From assembly GCF_002355535.1 (NCBI RefSeq), contig NZ_AP017457.1:744001-808000 (forward strand): a DNA stretch of 64,000 nt, in the 5' to 3' direction. A model generated the notes under the pieces. That model was given only the letters and a program-made list of their open reading frames with translations, had not been told where the DNA came from and did not search any database. Shown piece by piece: positions 35,172 to 44,116 of the stretch (position 1 is its first letter; the number at the start of each line of letters is the position of its first letter). The position numbers and the translations under genes were made by a program. This stretch comes from Aurantimicrobium minutum. GTDB lineage: Bacteria > Actinomycetota > Actinomycetes > Actinomycetales > Microbacteriaceae.

Positions 35172-35558
35172 TTAGGCCTTTGCCTTTGGTGCAGAAGTAT
35201 CTGCAGGAAGTGCCTTGCGTGCTGCTTCAACCAACTTGGTGAAAGTTGCAGGATCAGACACTGCAATCTCCGCAAGCATGCGACGGTCAACCTGGATGTC
35301 AGCCAGAGCGAGGCCCTGGATGAAACGGTTGTAGGTCAGTCCGTTTGCACGGCTTGCTGCGTTGATGCGCTGAATCCACAGGCGACGGAAGTCACCCTTG
35401 CGGGCACGACGGTCACGGTAGCTGTAAACGAGCGAGTGGATGACCTGCTCTTTAGCCTTGCGGTACAGGCGTGAACGCTGTCCACGGTAACCGGAGGCGC
35501 GCTCGAGGATGACGCGACGCTTCTTGTGAGCGTTGACGGCTCTTTTTACTCTTGCCAT
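35172..35558 (-). CDS. rplT: Ribosomal protein L20
   Basis: The 128-aa L20 of the large subunit, essential for early 50S assembly. Typical [15 protein letters not shown] start and [31 protein letters not shown] rRNA-binding part. It forms the conserved infC-rpmI-rplT operon, which many bacteria regulate by L20 binding its leader; no such leader structure is obvious here. Confidence 0.97.
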   Translation of the reverse strand: MARVKRAVNAHKKRRVILERASGYRGQRSRLYRKAKEQVIHSLVYSYRDRRARKGDFRRLWIQRINAASRANGLTYNRFIQGLALADIQVDRRMLAEIAVSDPATFTKLVEAARKALPADTSAPKAKA

Positions 35559-35589
35559 GTTCTTATCCTTTTAGTTTTCGCTCAGCCGA

Positions 35590-35784
35590 TTACAGACCGA
35601 GAAGCTTCTTGATTACCTTGGAGTCAGCTGGAGAAAGAACCTCGTCGTGGTTGAGGCTGCGCTTACGCTTTCCGGACTTAACTTCGAGGTTGTGACGCAT
35701 GCCGGCCTGCTGCTTCTTGAGCTTGCCGGTACCGGTTACCTTGAAGCGCTTTTTGGACCCGGAGTGGGTCTTCATCTTTGGCAT
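35590..35784 (-). CDS. rpmI: Ribosomal protein L35
   Basis: The 64-aa L35, with [21 protein letters not shown] at the N-terminus (first 20 residues diagnostic) and a lysine/arginine-rich body. It lies between infC and rplT in the standard order. Confidence 0.97.
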   Translation of the reverse strand: MPKMKTHSGSKKRFKVTGTGKLKKQQAGMRHNLEVKSGKRKRSLNHDEVLSPADSKVIKKLLGL

Positions 35785-35834
35785 TGGATCTCCTTGGGGG
35801 TTTCACTTATCCCAGTTGTGGGAAAGCGGGTCTA

Positions 35835-36569
35835 TTAGTCGTCGAGCTCGTCTGAGACCGACTTGGTGGACTTCTTGGGGGCTGCCTTCGCAGCGGGGGC
35901 CTTCTTGGCTGGGGCAAGAACCTCAGCCTCAACGACCTTGACGGCGTTTGCCTTGTCATCTTCAACAGCGAGAACAGATTCACCAGATTTGGCCTCTGAA
36001 CGCTTGTCAGCACGCTTGTTCGCATCACGCTTCGCGTTCTGCTCTGCTTTGGCTTCTGACTTGCTACGCAGCGGGCCAATAACCATGACCATGTTGCGGC
36101 CATCGATGGTTGGGCTAGATTCAACGGTTCCGTATTCGGCAACTTCTTCAGCGAACTTCTGAAGCAAACGAACTCCCTGCTCTGGACGTGACTGCTCACG
36201 ACCGCGGAAAAGAATCATGGCTTTGACTTTGTCACCGTCGTTGAGGAAGCCAATCGCGCGCTTCTTCTTGGTTTCATAGTCGTGAACGTCGATCTTCAGG
36301 CGGAAACGAACCTCTTTGAGGATGGTGTTGGCCTGGTTACGACGGGCTTCCTTGAGCTTCTGCGCAGCTTCGTACTTGAACTTTCCGTAGTCCATGATCT
36401 TGGCCACTGGCGGCTTAGCTTCGGGAGCAACCTCAACGAGATCGAGGTCAGCCTCCTGCGCAAGTCGAAGGGCAACATCGATCGCCACGACACCTACCTG
36501 CTCGCCGTTGGGACCAACGAGGCGAACTTCTGGGACGCGGATACGGTCGTTTGTACGTGGATCGCTAAT
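35835..36569 (-). CDS. infC: Translation initiation factor IF-3, ATT start
   Basis: IF-3 binds the 30S subunit and checks start codons. The N-domain shows [20 protein letters not shown] and the C-domain has [24 protein letters not shown] place the start at the ATT at 36569, six bases after AAGGAG, with the product beginning ISDPRTNDR; no ATG, GTG or TTG lies near that point, and the frame's earlier ATGs add residues that match nothing. A rare ATT start is the known basis of IF-3 autoregulation in Escherichia coli. The tail of about 70 residues after the C-domain is rich in Lys, Ala and Glu and ends [12 protein letters not shown]. Confidence 0.9.
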   Translation of the reverse strand: MSDPRTNDRIRVPEVRLVGPNGEQVGVVAIDVALRLAQEADLDLVEVAPEAKPPVAKIMDYGKFKYEAAQKLKEARRNQANTILKEVRFRLKIDVHDYETKKKRAIGFLNDGDKVKAMILFRGREQSRPEQGVRLLQKFAEEVAEYGTVESSPTIDGRNMVMVIGPLRSKSEAKAEQNAKRDANKRADKRSEAKSGESVLAVEDDKANAVKVVEAEVLAPAKKAPAAKAAPKKSTKSVSDELDD

Positions 36570-36829
36570 GCGGTGCTCCTTGTTATTTCTCAAAACCCTT
36601 ATTCGGGGAGAAAGAGGAGTCTTACGCGCAAAGCAGATTGACATCCGCATAAACACGACGCAAAGAATGTTCCTTGCGGCACCCTAACCTACTTGCTCAG
36701 CGAGCTGAACGAAGCGGAGTGCAAGAACCCAGTAACCTGATGTTGCGGGTTACGGGTGGGAGTTATCTCCTCTTTCAATTTCTTGGCGTGAGCTAAGAAA
36801 CCTGCATAAGCCTAGCAGAGGAATACATT

Positions 36830-37186
36830 GTGAGCGAAAGCGACCAGAACGACGCCCTTCGTAAGGCCGTTCTTGACATTGCCGAAGTCCCCGCAATCGA
36901 GGTGATTGTGGAGGTTGCCGTCAACCTGATGAGTGCAGCTGCCATCAAGTGCGGCCTGGCCGAAGGTCCAGATGCCAAGTCACTGACTGATCTCGACGAA
37001 GCTCGCAAACTCATCAATGCTCTCGCCGGTCTGGTAACTGCAGCGGCTCCTGACATCAGTGATTCTCATGCTCGTCCCCTCCGCGACGGTCTGCGTTCGT
37101 TGCAGCTTGCCTTCCGCGAGGCTTCCCCCATCCCTGATGAAATTGGCAAGGGCCCTGGGGAAAAGTGGACCGGGCCCGTTAACTAG
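36830..37186 (+). CDS. DUF1844 family protein
   Basis: A 118-aa mostly helical protein of unknown function. The DUF1844 core is visible in EVIVEVAVNLMSAAAIKCGL and DLDEARKLINALAGLVTAAAPDI. The GTG start at 36830 follows AGAGGA. In related Actinobacteria it lies beside infC, and here it is divergent from infC with 260 bases between them. Its stop shares a CTAG with the stop of the convergent TetR gene. Confidence 0.83.
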   Translation: MSESDQNDALRKAVLDIAEVPAIEVIVEVAVNLMSAAAIKCGLAEGPDAKSLTDLDEARKLINALAGLVTAAAPDISDSHARPLRDGLRSLQLAFREASPIPDEIGKGPGEKWTGPVN

Positions 37187-37857
37187 CTAGCTAGTTGACT
37201 AATCAGGCCAAGCATGCGTTGCATGAACAGCTCATGCGCACGTTCTTGAACCTTGTCTCCGCCTGCCATGATGGCCTCTTGCAGTGACGCCTCATAGGTG
37301 TTCATCAGCACGATGGCAAGTTCTACAGACTCTATGGCTGGCGTGATGCCTACCGCGGTAAATGCTGCGGCGATGATGTTTCCAAATTCTTGATCGGCAG
37401 CATGCTTTTGCTGGAGAAAAAGCTTCCCTACCTCTGGATCTCGCATCGCGAGCAGTCTCAACTCGGACTGGAAGAGGAACCATAACCGGTTATCCCCCTG
37501 CTGTTCCAGGAAGCTTGCCACGATGGGTCCGAGCTCGGTTGCAGTGAGTGATCCAGGATTTTGTTCAAGCAGCGTAGGCATGATGACATCGATGTTTGCC
37601 ACGCTGGCTCGCAGAAGTTCAAGCCGTTCGTTGTAGCCGCGTTCGGCAAGCGCGAGGAACAGTTCTTCCTTCGTGTCGAAATTGGAGTAAAAAGCTCCGC
37701 GGGTGAAATCTGCTCGTTCGGTGATCATTTCGACAGTAGCGGCGTGAATGCCCACTTCTGAGAAGACTTCAAAGGCAGCATCCATCAGGCGTTCGCGCGT
37801 TTTTTGTCGCCGCGCAGACTCTGCAGGTTTGTTCTCTGCTTCGGTTGTGGTCCCCAT
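37183..37857 (-). CDS. TetR-family regulator of the MMPL cassette
   Basis: A 224-aa regulator. The N-terminal helix-turn-helix spans about residues 15-65 (RERLMDAAFEVFSEVGIHAATVEMITERADFTRGAFYSNFDTKEELFLALAERG); the C-terminal helical ligand domain is variable. I use the ATG at 37857; the frame opens further upstream, but through the operator sites. It is divergent from the MMPL gene with 106 bases between, and two tandem palindromes sit 10 bases upstream of its start, so it likely represses itself and the transporter genes. Confidence 0.88.
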   Translation of the reverse strand: MGTTTEAENKPAESARRQKTRERLMDAAFEVFSEVGIHAATVEMITERADFTRGAFYSNFDTKEELFLALAERGYNERLELLRASVANIDVIMPTLLEQNPGSLTATELGPIVASFLEQQGDNRLWFLFQSELRLLAMRDPEVGKLFLQQKHAADQEFGNIIAAAFTAVGITPAIESVELAIVLMNTYEASLQEAIMAGGDKVQERAHELFMQRMLGLISQLAS

Positions 37858-37866
37858 GAAATTAAG

Positions 37867-37899
37867 GATACACTGATGTATCGGATACACCGGTGTATC
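37867..37899. promoter_or_regulatory. Tandem TetR-type operators
   Basis: GATACA-ctga-TGTATC (37867-37882) and the perfect 16-bp palindrome GATACACCGGTGTATC (37884-37899) lie 17 bases apart, in phase for two protein dimers, between tetR and the MMPL gene. A further half-site (GTGTATT) follows at 37903-37909. Confidence 0.72.
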
Positions 37900-37963
37900 G
37901 AAGTGTATTTCTTCCGCGCGGCACCGGCTGATCACCGGCAGTCGCCTGACAACAAGGGCAGTC

Positions 37964-40720
37964 ATGTCATCTTTGCTGTATTCGCTGGGACGTTGGGCCT
38001 ATCGTTCACGCCGCCTCGTTCTCGTTTCCTGGCTGGTCATACTTGTTGCCATTGGTGGTGCCGCCGCGGTCTTCAACAAAGGGCTCGATAACAGCATCAG
38101 CATTCCCGGAACCGAGTCACAAGCTGCTTTGGATTCCTTGAGCACCACATTCCCCCAAGTCAGTGGTGCCTCGGCACAAATCATCGTGGTGGCAGCTGAC
38201 GGGCAGTTCATCACTGACCCAACCTATGAAGACGCACTCAATGCTGCTGCCGACAACATGGCAACTCTCCCCCAGATTGATAACGCAACCTCTCCCTTTA
38301 ATGAGCGCATCAACGGGGCGATTAGCAACAATGACAAAGCTGGCCTGATCAGCATCCAATTTTCTGGACCCACGGCAGAAATAACCGACGCGTCACTTGC
38401 AGAGTTAGAAAAAGCAACTGAGCAACTCAAAGCTGATCTGCCGGAGGGAAGCACCGTTTCTCTCGGTGGTCAGATATACAGCCAGAGTATGCCCACCGTG
38501 ACAGCCACCGAACTCATTGGGGTGGGCGTGGCCCTGGTTGTCTTGGTATTCACCTTTGGCTCGTTCTTAGCTGCTGGAATGCCCCTGATTACTGCGCTTT
38601 TAGGTGTGGGAATCTCTATTGCCCTGATCTTCTTGGCAACCGCCTTCGCTAAGGTCACTTCCACAACCCCCATGCTTGCGCTCATGCTGGGCCTGGCTGT
38701 GGGTATCGACTACGCCTTATTCATTATTTCCCGGCATCAAGACGAACTTCGTAAGGGTGACACCCCCGAAGAAGCAGCTGCTCGGGCCACAGGAACTGCT
38801 GGCTCAGCGGTGATCTTTGCCGGTTTGACTGTGATGATTGCCCTGGTTGGTCTGGGAATTGCAGGCATACCATTCCTCACCACGATGGGTGTGGCCGCTG
38901 CCGTCGGGGTCGGTGTAGCTGTCGTGATTTCCATCACACTTATTCCTGCACTGTTGGGCTTTGCCGGCGAGCGCTTGCGCCCCAAGCCAAAGAAAACGAA
39001 AAAGGCCGAAGCCAAGGCCCACACGCCCAACCGCTTCTTCCTGGGCTGGGTTACTGGCGTCACACGTTTCCCTGTTGTGACAATTCTGGCCGTTGTTGCC
39101 GTGATTACAGTCGTCGCACTCCCTGCCCTGAATCTTCGCCTAGCTTTACCGGATGCGGGGTCAAATGCCCCCACTGACCGGTCTCGAATCACCTACGACC
39201 TTGTTGCCGAAAACTTTGGGGAAGGATACAACGGACCCCTACTCGTCACCGGAACCATCGTTACCAGCACTGACCCACTGGGATTAATGGATGATCTCAA
39301 GACAGAACTGGAAAAGATTCCTGGTGTTGCTGCCGTTCCACTTGCAACCCCCAACATGACCGCCGACACAGGCATTATTCAAGTCATCCCCGAGGGGGCT
39401 CCTGCTTCTGAAGAGACGAAAGCGCTCGTTCAGGCCATTCGTGACAAACACAATTACTTCCAGGACAAATATGGTGTTGACCTGGCTGTGACAGGCTTCA
39501 CCGCAAGTGGTATCGATGTGTCGGAACGCCTCGGTAACGCACTGCTCCCATTTGGAATTGTGGTGGTGGGTCTGTCGCTGATTTTGCTCACGATGGTCTT
39601 CCGCTCCATCTGGGTGCCCATCAAAGCAGCTGTGGGCTACCTGTTTAGTGTTGTTGCCGCCTTTGGTGTTGTCACGCTTGTGATGCAAGAAGGCGTGGGA
39701 GCGAGCCTCATCCATATCGACCGCCCAGGTCCAATTTTGAGCTTTATGCCGATTATTGTGATGGGTATTTTGTTCGGTCTGGCCATGGACTACGAAGTGT
39801 TCTTGGTTGCTCGCATGCGTGAGGACTACGTCCACTCAGGTAAAGCTCGCAAGTCGATTGTGACTGGATTCGTGGGCTCCGCAAAGGTTGTCACTGCTGC
39901 TGCCGTGATTATGTTTGCTGTCTTTGCCGCCTTCGTCCCCGAGGGAGATGTCAACATGAAAGGCATCTCGTTAGCTCTGGCAGTGGGTATCTTCGTTGAT
40001 GCCTTTATCGTGCGCATGACGTTTGTTCCTGCCGTGATGCAGCTATTGGGCGATAAAGCCTGGTATATGCCCAAGTGGCTTGATCGCGTGCTCCCCCACT
40101 TTGATGTGGAGGGTGAGGGCGTTCAGCACGAACTTGAGCTGGCTAACTGGCCAGGCGATAAGAACCTCGCTATTGCTGCAGAAGATATTGGCCTGACCAA
40201 TGCAGAAGGTTCCCGCTCCTACTTCCGCAAACTTTCATTTACCCTTCCTGCAGGAACAACCCTGTTTGTGACCGGGAGTGACAAGATTGCCACCTCGGCA
40301 CTTCTGTTGGCACTCAGCGGACGTTTGGATATCGAAACCGGAAAGCTCAAAGTTGCCAACATGGTCCTGCCAGTTCGTTCTGGAGCAGTGCGTTCGCGCG
40401 TTGCACTGATTGATGTATCCACTCACGCCAACCGCAACACCGTCGAAGCCATCGAAGATGCCTCCTCGGAAAAACCACAGATCATCATCTTGGACAACAT
40501 CGACTTCCTCACCGCTGAAAGCGAACGTTACGCGGTGGCAGATGCTCTCGCAGCCGCTCGCGAAACTGCAGCACAGTCGGGCCGGCCCCTCACAGTCTTG
40601 GTTGGCACCACCGATGACATGCCCGTTGAAACTTGGGGTAGCTTCCTCAGTGCTCGCGTAGATGCTCAGGTACTTGATCTCGACAATGCGTCGTCCCCAC
40701 GCAAGAAAGTGCAGGCATAA
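37964..40720 (+). CDS. MMPL/RND-type transporter fused to a degenerate ABC-like domain
   Basis: A 918-aa protein. Residues 1-730 form a typical MMPL exporter: spans near 17-40, an outer domain, clusters of spans around 175-330 and 520-690, and GLAVGIDYALFIISRHQDE / FGLAMDYEVFLVARMRED, the paired motifs of the family. Residues about 740-918 are extra and read like an ABC ATPase (EDIGLTNAEG..., YFRKLSFTLPAGTTLFVTG, LLLALSGRLDIETGKLKV, IIILDNIDFLTAESE), but the Walker A lysine/serine site is replaced by TGSDKIATSA (770-779) and the signature LSGGQ is missing. The domain is probably non-hydrolytic. It is likely an envelope lipid or hydrophobic-compound exporter. Confidence 0.85.
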   Translation: MSSLLYSLGRWAYRSRRLVLVSWLVILVAIGGAAAVFNKGLDNSISIPGTESQAALDSLSTTFPQVSGASAQIIVVAADGQFITDPTYEDALNAAADNMATLPQIDNATSPFNERINGAISNNDKAGLISIQFSGPTAEITDASLAELEKATEQLKADLPEGSTVSLGGQIYSQSMPTVTATELIGVGVALVVLVFTFGSFLAAGMPLITALLGVGISIALIFLATAFAKVTSTTPMLALMLGLAVGIDYALFIISRHQDELRKGDTPEEAAARATGTAGSAVIFAGLTVMIALVGLGIAGIPFLTTMGVAAAVGVGVAVVISITLIPALLGFAGERLRPKPKKTKKAEAKAHTPNRFFLGWVTGVTRFPVVTILAVVAVITVVALPALNLRLALPDAGSNAPTDRSRITYDLVAENFGEGYNGPLLVTGTIVTSTDPLGLMDDLKTELEKIPGVAAVPLATPNMTADTGIIQVIPEGAPASEETKALVQAIRDKHNYFQDKYGVDLAVTGFTASGIDVSERLGNALLPFGIVVVGLSLILLTMVFRSIWVPIKAAVGYLFSVVAAFGVVTLVMQEGVGASLIHIDRPGPILSFMPIIVMGILFGLAMDYEVFLVARMREDYVHSGKARKSIVTGFVGSAKVVTAAAVIMFAVFAAFVPEGDVNMKGISLALAVGIFVDAFIVRMTFVPAVMQLLGDKAWYMPKWLDRVLPHFDVEGEGVQHELELANWPGDKNLAIAAEDIGLTNAEGSRSYFRKLSFTLPAGTTLFVTGSDKIATSALLLALSGRLDIETGKLKVANMVLPVRSGAVRSRVALIDVSTHANRNTVEAIEDASSEKPQIIILDNIDFLTAESERYAVADALAAARETAAQSGRPLTVLVGTTDDMPVETWGSFLSARVDAQVLDLDNASSPRKKVQA

Positions 40721-40722
40721 AC

Positions 40723-42507
40723 ATGGCTTCGTTATTCACCAGACTCAGCGGTCAAACCGAAAGCAAGCCCAAACTTCTTGTCGTGATCGGGTTGATCTTT
40801 GTTCCCCTCATTGTCGTTGGTGGGTTGATGTGGGGACTGTGGAACCCCACAGAACGCCTCGACCGAGTCAAGGCAGCCATCGTCAATAACGATGAGCCCG
40901 TCACCGTCAATGGCCAGATCACACCACTGGGACGCCTCTTGACTGCGGGGTTGGTTGAAGGAGACGGCTCAGACACCAACTATGACTGGGTCATCACAAA
41001 TGAATCAGGCGCTAAGAAAGGCCTTGAGAACGGAACCTATGTTGCTGCGGTAACCATCCCCGAGAACTTCTCCAAGGTTGCCACCTCGGCGATGGGTAAT
41101 GCCACAGATGCCACCCAGGCGTTGATTGAGGTGACAACCAGCAACAAGAGCCGACTCGTAGATGACGCAATCACTACAGCAATTACCTCAACGGCTGTGA
41201 ACCTCATGAACCAGCAACTCACCTCACTCTATTTGGAGCGTGTATTACTTGGCTTCAGTGACCTGAGCACTGGTTTATCTGAAGCAGCAAATGGTTCAGA
41301 TGAACTGACCAAGGGAATTTATGCCCTCGCAGATGGTGCAAACCAGTTAGCAACCGGAGCCTCCACTTTCTCATCAGGAATGTGGGCACTGAACGCTCAG
41401 ACCTCTCAGCTTCCTTCACAAACGCAACAGCTTGCCAACGGAGCAGCAACAACAGATGGCTATGCGCAGCAGTTGTCTGGAGCACTAGGCCAAACCGCCG
41501 GGGGTCTGGCTGCACTTTCAGGGAACACCTGTCTTGCTGTTACCAGCAACAATCAGCAATATTGTGGCGGACTAGACACGATTAGTGGAACTCTGTCACA
41601 ACAGCTAGTTCCTCTAGCTGCGGGCGTTGCTCAAGGAACTTCGGGCCTCTCAACTGGAACCTCGGCACTAGCTGGTGGAATGCCTGCGCTTTCAACAGGC
41701 ATTAGTGACCTTGCTGCAGGTAGCTCAGGTATCGCTACCGGAGTGAGCGGCATCGCTTCTGGTGCGAGTGCGCTGGGCGATGGTTCTCAGAAGCTTGCAG
41801 ACGGACTCGATGAGGCTATTTCCAACATCCCGACCTACACCGAGGATCAAGTCAGCACTCTGGCTGATCTTGTTACTGCCCCGGTAGGAATCAAGAACGG
41901 TGGCGGGCTCACCTTCGGCGCTAACAGCACTCCCCTGTATGTGGTGTTTTCACTCTGGCTGGGCGCACTTGCCATCTTCATTGTGCTTAGAGCCATTCCG
42001 CTGCGTGTACTTGAATCAACTCGATCCTCACTCTCGCTAGCAACCCGTGCCTACGGAATCCCTGCCGTGGCAGCGATTTTGCAAGCGGTTGCGGTAGCAA
42101 CCGTGATTGCTTTCGCGCAAGGCTACGACGTTGCGGAATGGGTCTCGATCACACTGGTATCAGCGCTCATCAGCCTGGCATTTACAGCAACCAACCAAGC
42201 TCTAGTTGCCGTATTGGGCGGTTTTGGCCGCCTGGTCTCACTTGCGGTTGGAATTCTTATCCTAGTCACAGGCGTAATCTCAACGGTGCCACAGATACTC
42301 GATAGCATCCTGGGCTATACACCAGCTACAGAAGCGGTAACTGCGTTGCAGGCCATCATCAGTGATGGGCAGGTGTCTGGATTCGCAGGTGCCATCACTG
42401 CAATGGTGTTGTGGACACTCGGAGCAATTGCGGTAACGGCTGTTGCGATCTCGCGAAAGCGCCACGTTTCCATCACTACACTTACCAGAGAAACTCAGCC
42501 TGTATAG
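40723..42507 (+). CDS. YhgE/Pip family membrane protein
   Basis: A 594-aa protein with one N-terminal span (KLLVVIGLIFVPLIVVGGLMWGLW), a large outer domain with repeated heptad-like LxxGxxxLxxG stretches (about 195-400, such as LADGANQLATGASTF and LSTGTSALAGGMPALSTG), and five or so spans at the C-terminus (LYVVFSLWLGALAIFIVLR onward). This is the YhgE/Pip layout, related to ABC-2 exporters and phage infection proteins. It starts 2 bases after the MMPL gene, so the two are co-translated and may form one export system. Confidence 0.85.
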   Translation: MASLFTRLSGQTESKPKLLVVIGLIFVPLIVVGGLMWGLWNPTERLDRVKAAIVNNDEPVTVNGQITPLGRLLTAGLVEGDGSDTNYDWVITNESGAKKGLENGTYVAAVTIPENFSKVATSAMGNATDATQALIEVTTSNKSRLVDDAITTAITSTAVNLMNQQLTSLYLERVLLGFSDLSTGLSEAANGSDELTKGIYALADGANQLATGASTFSSGMWALNAQTSQLPSQTQQLANGAATTDGYAQQLSGALGQTAGGLAALSGNTCLAVTSNNQQYCGGLDTISGTLSQQLVPLAAGVAQGTSGLSTGTSALAGGMPALSTGISDLAAGSSGIATGVSGIASGASALGDGSQKLADGLDEAISNIPTYTEDQVSTLADLVTAPVGIKNGGGLTFGANSTPLYVVFSLWLGALAIFIVLRAIPLRVLESTRSSLSLATRAYGIPAVAAILQAVAVATVIAFAQGYDVAEWVSITLVSALISLAFTATNQALVAVLGGFGRLVSLAVGILILVTGVISTVPQILDSILGYTPATEAVTALQAIISDGQVSGFAGAITAMVLWTLGAIAVTAVAISRKRHVSITTLTRETQPV

Positions 42508-42530
42508 GGCCGGGTTCCTTTGGTAATCAT

Positions 42531-43343
42531 TTAGTTCACTGGAGTGAGCTGAAGCTTCATTGAGTCGACCCGCAATGCAATGGTTTCATCCTGAGCCCAG
42601 CGCGTGGACAAAAGCGAAACTACGTCTTGAATCTGCTCAGAACTCAGCAGTGGTGGCAATCCAATCTGAACGATGAGGTCTTCACTCATTCCGCGAGCGT
42701 CAGGGTCTCCCGCCAACAACGTGATGGTTTTGACGACGTCTTGTCCCGCTAGAGATGCGTTGAATGCCTGCTGAACTTCAAGATCCAGATATGCAGGTTG
42801 CCACGATAAATCCTGAGCGATAGCAGCAATGACCGGTCTGCGCAGAATGAGTTCTGTTGGAGATTGTGGGTCAATGACAATCCACTGCGCACCATCAGCG
42901 GCTGCAGCCAATGCGGCACGTCTGGCTTCTACGGGCACAGGTCTAGCTTGAGGATTCCACAGCTGTAAAGCGGCAACGCTCGTAAATACGGGCAATACTC
43001 GTTGCCCCTGAGGCCCTTCCACGGTGACAATCGCAAGCTCTTGAGTCTTATCAACTACAAGACCAACAGCGTTGACGCCAACATCTCCAGCCTCAGCAAG
43101 CAAAGGGATTAGGAAACGTGTGGAACGGATCGCATCAATAACTCCAATAAGAGCCTCAGCGCGAAGAGGGTCTTCCAAGCCAAGAGAACGAAAAGTGTTC
43201 AGCGCTCCAGCTAATTCCTCAGAGATTTCACCATTGTCATCAGCGAAAGGGTTGGCTTCAAATTCACGCCCTTCCCAGGGCTGCCCCGCAGAGTCTGCGT
43301 GATCGGTTGAACCGAACATGTGACTGTCGTGGGAATGGGACAT
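42531..43343 (-). CDS. SseB family protein
   Basis: A 270-aa protein with a SseB domain in its middle (IRSTRFLIPLLAEAGD, GQRVLPVFTSVAALQLWNPQARPVPV) and a C-terminal part present in actinobacterial members (FNASLAGQDVVKTITLLAGDPDARG). Function is not established. The N-terminus is His/Ser-rich and polar. Of two adjacent candidate starts I prefer the ATG at 43343. It follows hisA by 17 bases and is probably the last gene of the his operon. Confidence 0.83.
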   Translation of the reverse strand: MSHSHDSHMFGSTDHADSAGQPWEGREFEANPFADDNGEISEELAGALNTFRSLGLEDPLRAEALIGVIDAIRSTRFLIPLLAEAGDVGVNAVGLVVDKTQELAIVTVEGPQGQRVLPVFTSVAALQLWNPQARPVPVEARRAALAAAADGAQWIVIDPQSPTELILRRPVIAAIAQDLSWQPAYLDLEVQQAFNASLAGQDVVKTITLLAGDPDARGMSEDLIVQIGLPPLLSSEQIQDVVSLLSTRWAQDETIALRVDSMKLQLTPVN

Positions 43344-43360
43344 CAACTTACCTAGGAGAG

Positions 43361-44095
43361 CTACTTGTACGCAACAGTGATTGCTTGTTCAAGTGTGAAC
43401 TTGTGAGCATAAAGCGCTTTACCTACAATCGCACCTTCAACGCCCAGTGGAACCAGTGAACGCAGAGCAACAAGATCATCAAGGCTGGCAATTCCACCAG
43501 AGGCCACAACGGGCTTACCCGTCTTCTGCGTGATGGCAGTGAGTAACTCGAGGTTGGGGCCGTTGAGCATGCCATCGCGTGTGACATCGGTAACAACGTA
43601 GCGAGCACAGCCGGCGTCTTCTAAGCGGGCAAGAACATCCCAGAGGTTTCCACCTTCTTGAGTCCAGCCACGGGCTGCTAACGTCTCACCGCGAACATCC
43701 AAACCCACTGCGATCTGGTCACCATAGCGCGCTATTGCTGAAGCGGCCCATTCTGGGTTTTCCAGTGCTGCAGTTCCGAGGTTGACACGGGTCGCTCCAC
43801 TTTCAAGGGCAGATTCCAAAGATGCATCATCGCGAATGCCACCGGAGAGTTCAATCTTCACTCCGGGGACTTCGACGATCACACGACGGAGCAAGGCGCG
43901 GTTTTCACCACGTCCAAAAGCTGCGTCGAGATCGACGAGGTGAATCCATTCAGCTCCCTGCTGAGCCCAATCGGAGGCAGCATCAACGGGGTCACCAAAG
44001 TCCGTTTCGGTTCCCAGCGCACCCTGAGTGAGTCTGACAGCTTTGCCTTCGGCAACATCAACAGCAGGCAGAAGTTCAAGAATTGGCGCAGTCAT
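43361..44095 (-). CDS. priA: Phosphoribosyl isomerase (HisA/PriA)
   Basis: A 244-aa (beta-alpha)8 barrel that isomerises ProFAR in histidine synthesis; actinobacterial PriA enzymes also serve as TrpF in tryptophan synthesis. [19 protein letters not shown] and [16 protein letters not shown] carry the catalytic Asp pair region (first barrel strand), and [20 protein letters not shown] holds the second. It lies 21 bases after hisH. Whether it is bifunctional cannot be read from sequence alone. Confidence 0.92.
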   Translation of the reverse strand: MTAPILELLPAVDVAEGKAVRLTQGALGTETDFGDPVDAASDWAQQGAEWIHLVDLDAAFGRGENRALLRRVIVEVPGVKIELSGGIRDDASLESALESGATRVNLGTAALENPEWAASAIARYGDQIAVGLDVRGETLAARGWTQEGGNLWDVLARLEDAGCARYVVTDVTRDGMLNGPNLELLTAITQKTGKPVVASGGIASLDDLVALRSLVPLGVEGAIVGKALYAHKFTLEQAITVAYK

Positions 44096-44116
44096 GAGAT
44101 GTTCCTTATGTCAGTG

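Noticed and set aside
36570-36829. L20-type autoregulatory leader in front of infC
   Set aside because: Some short inverted repeats (GTAACC/GGTTAC near 36740) exist, but I could not build a pseudoknot or stem resembling known L20 leaders.
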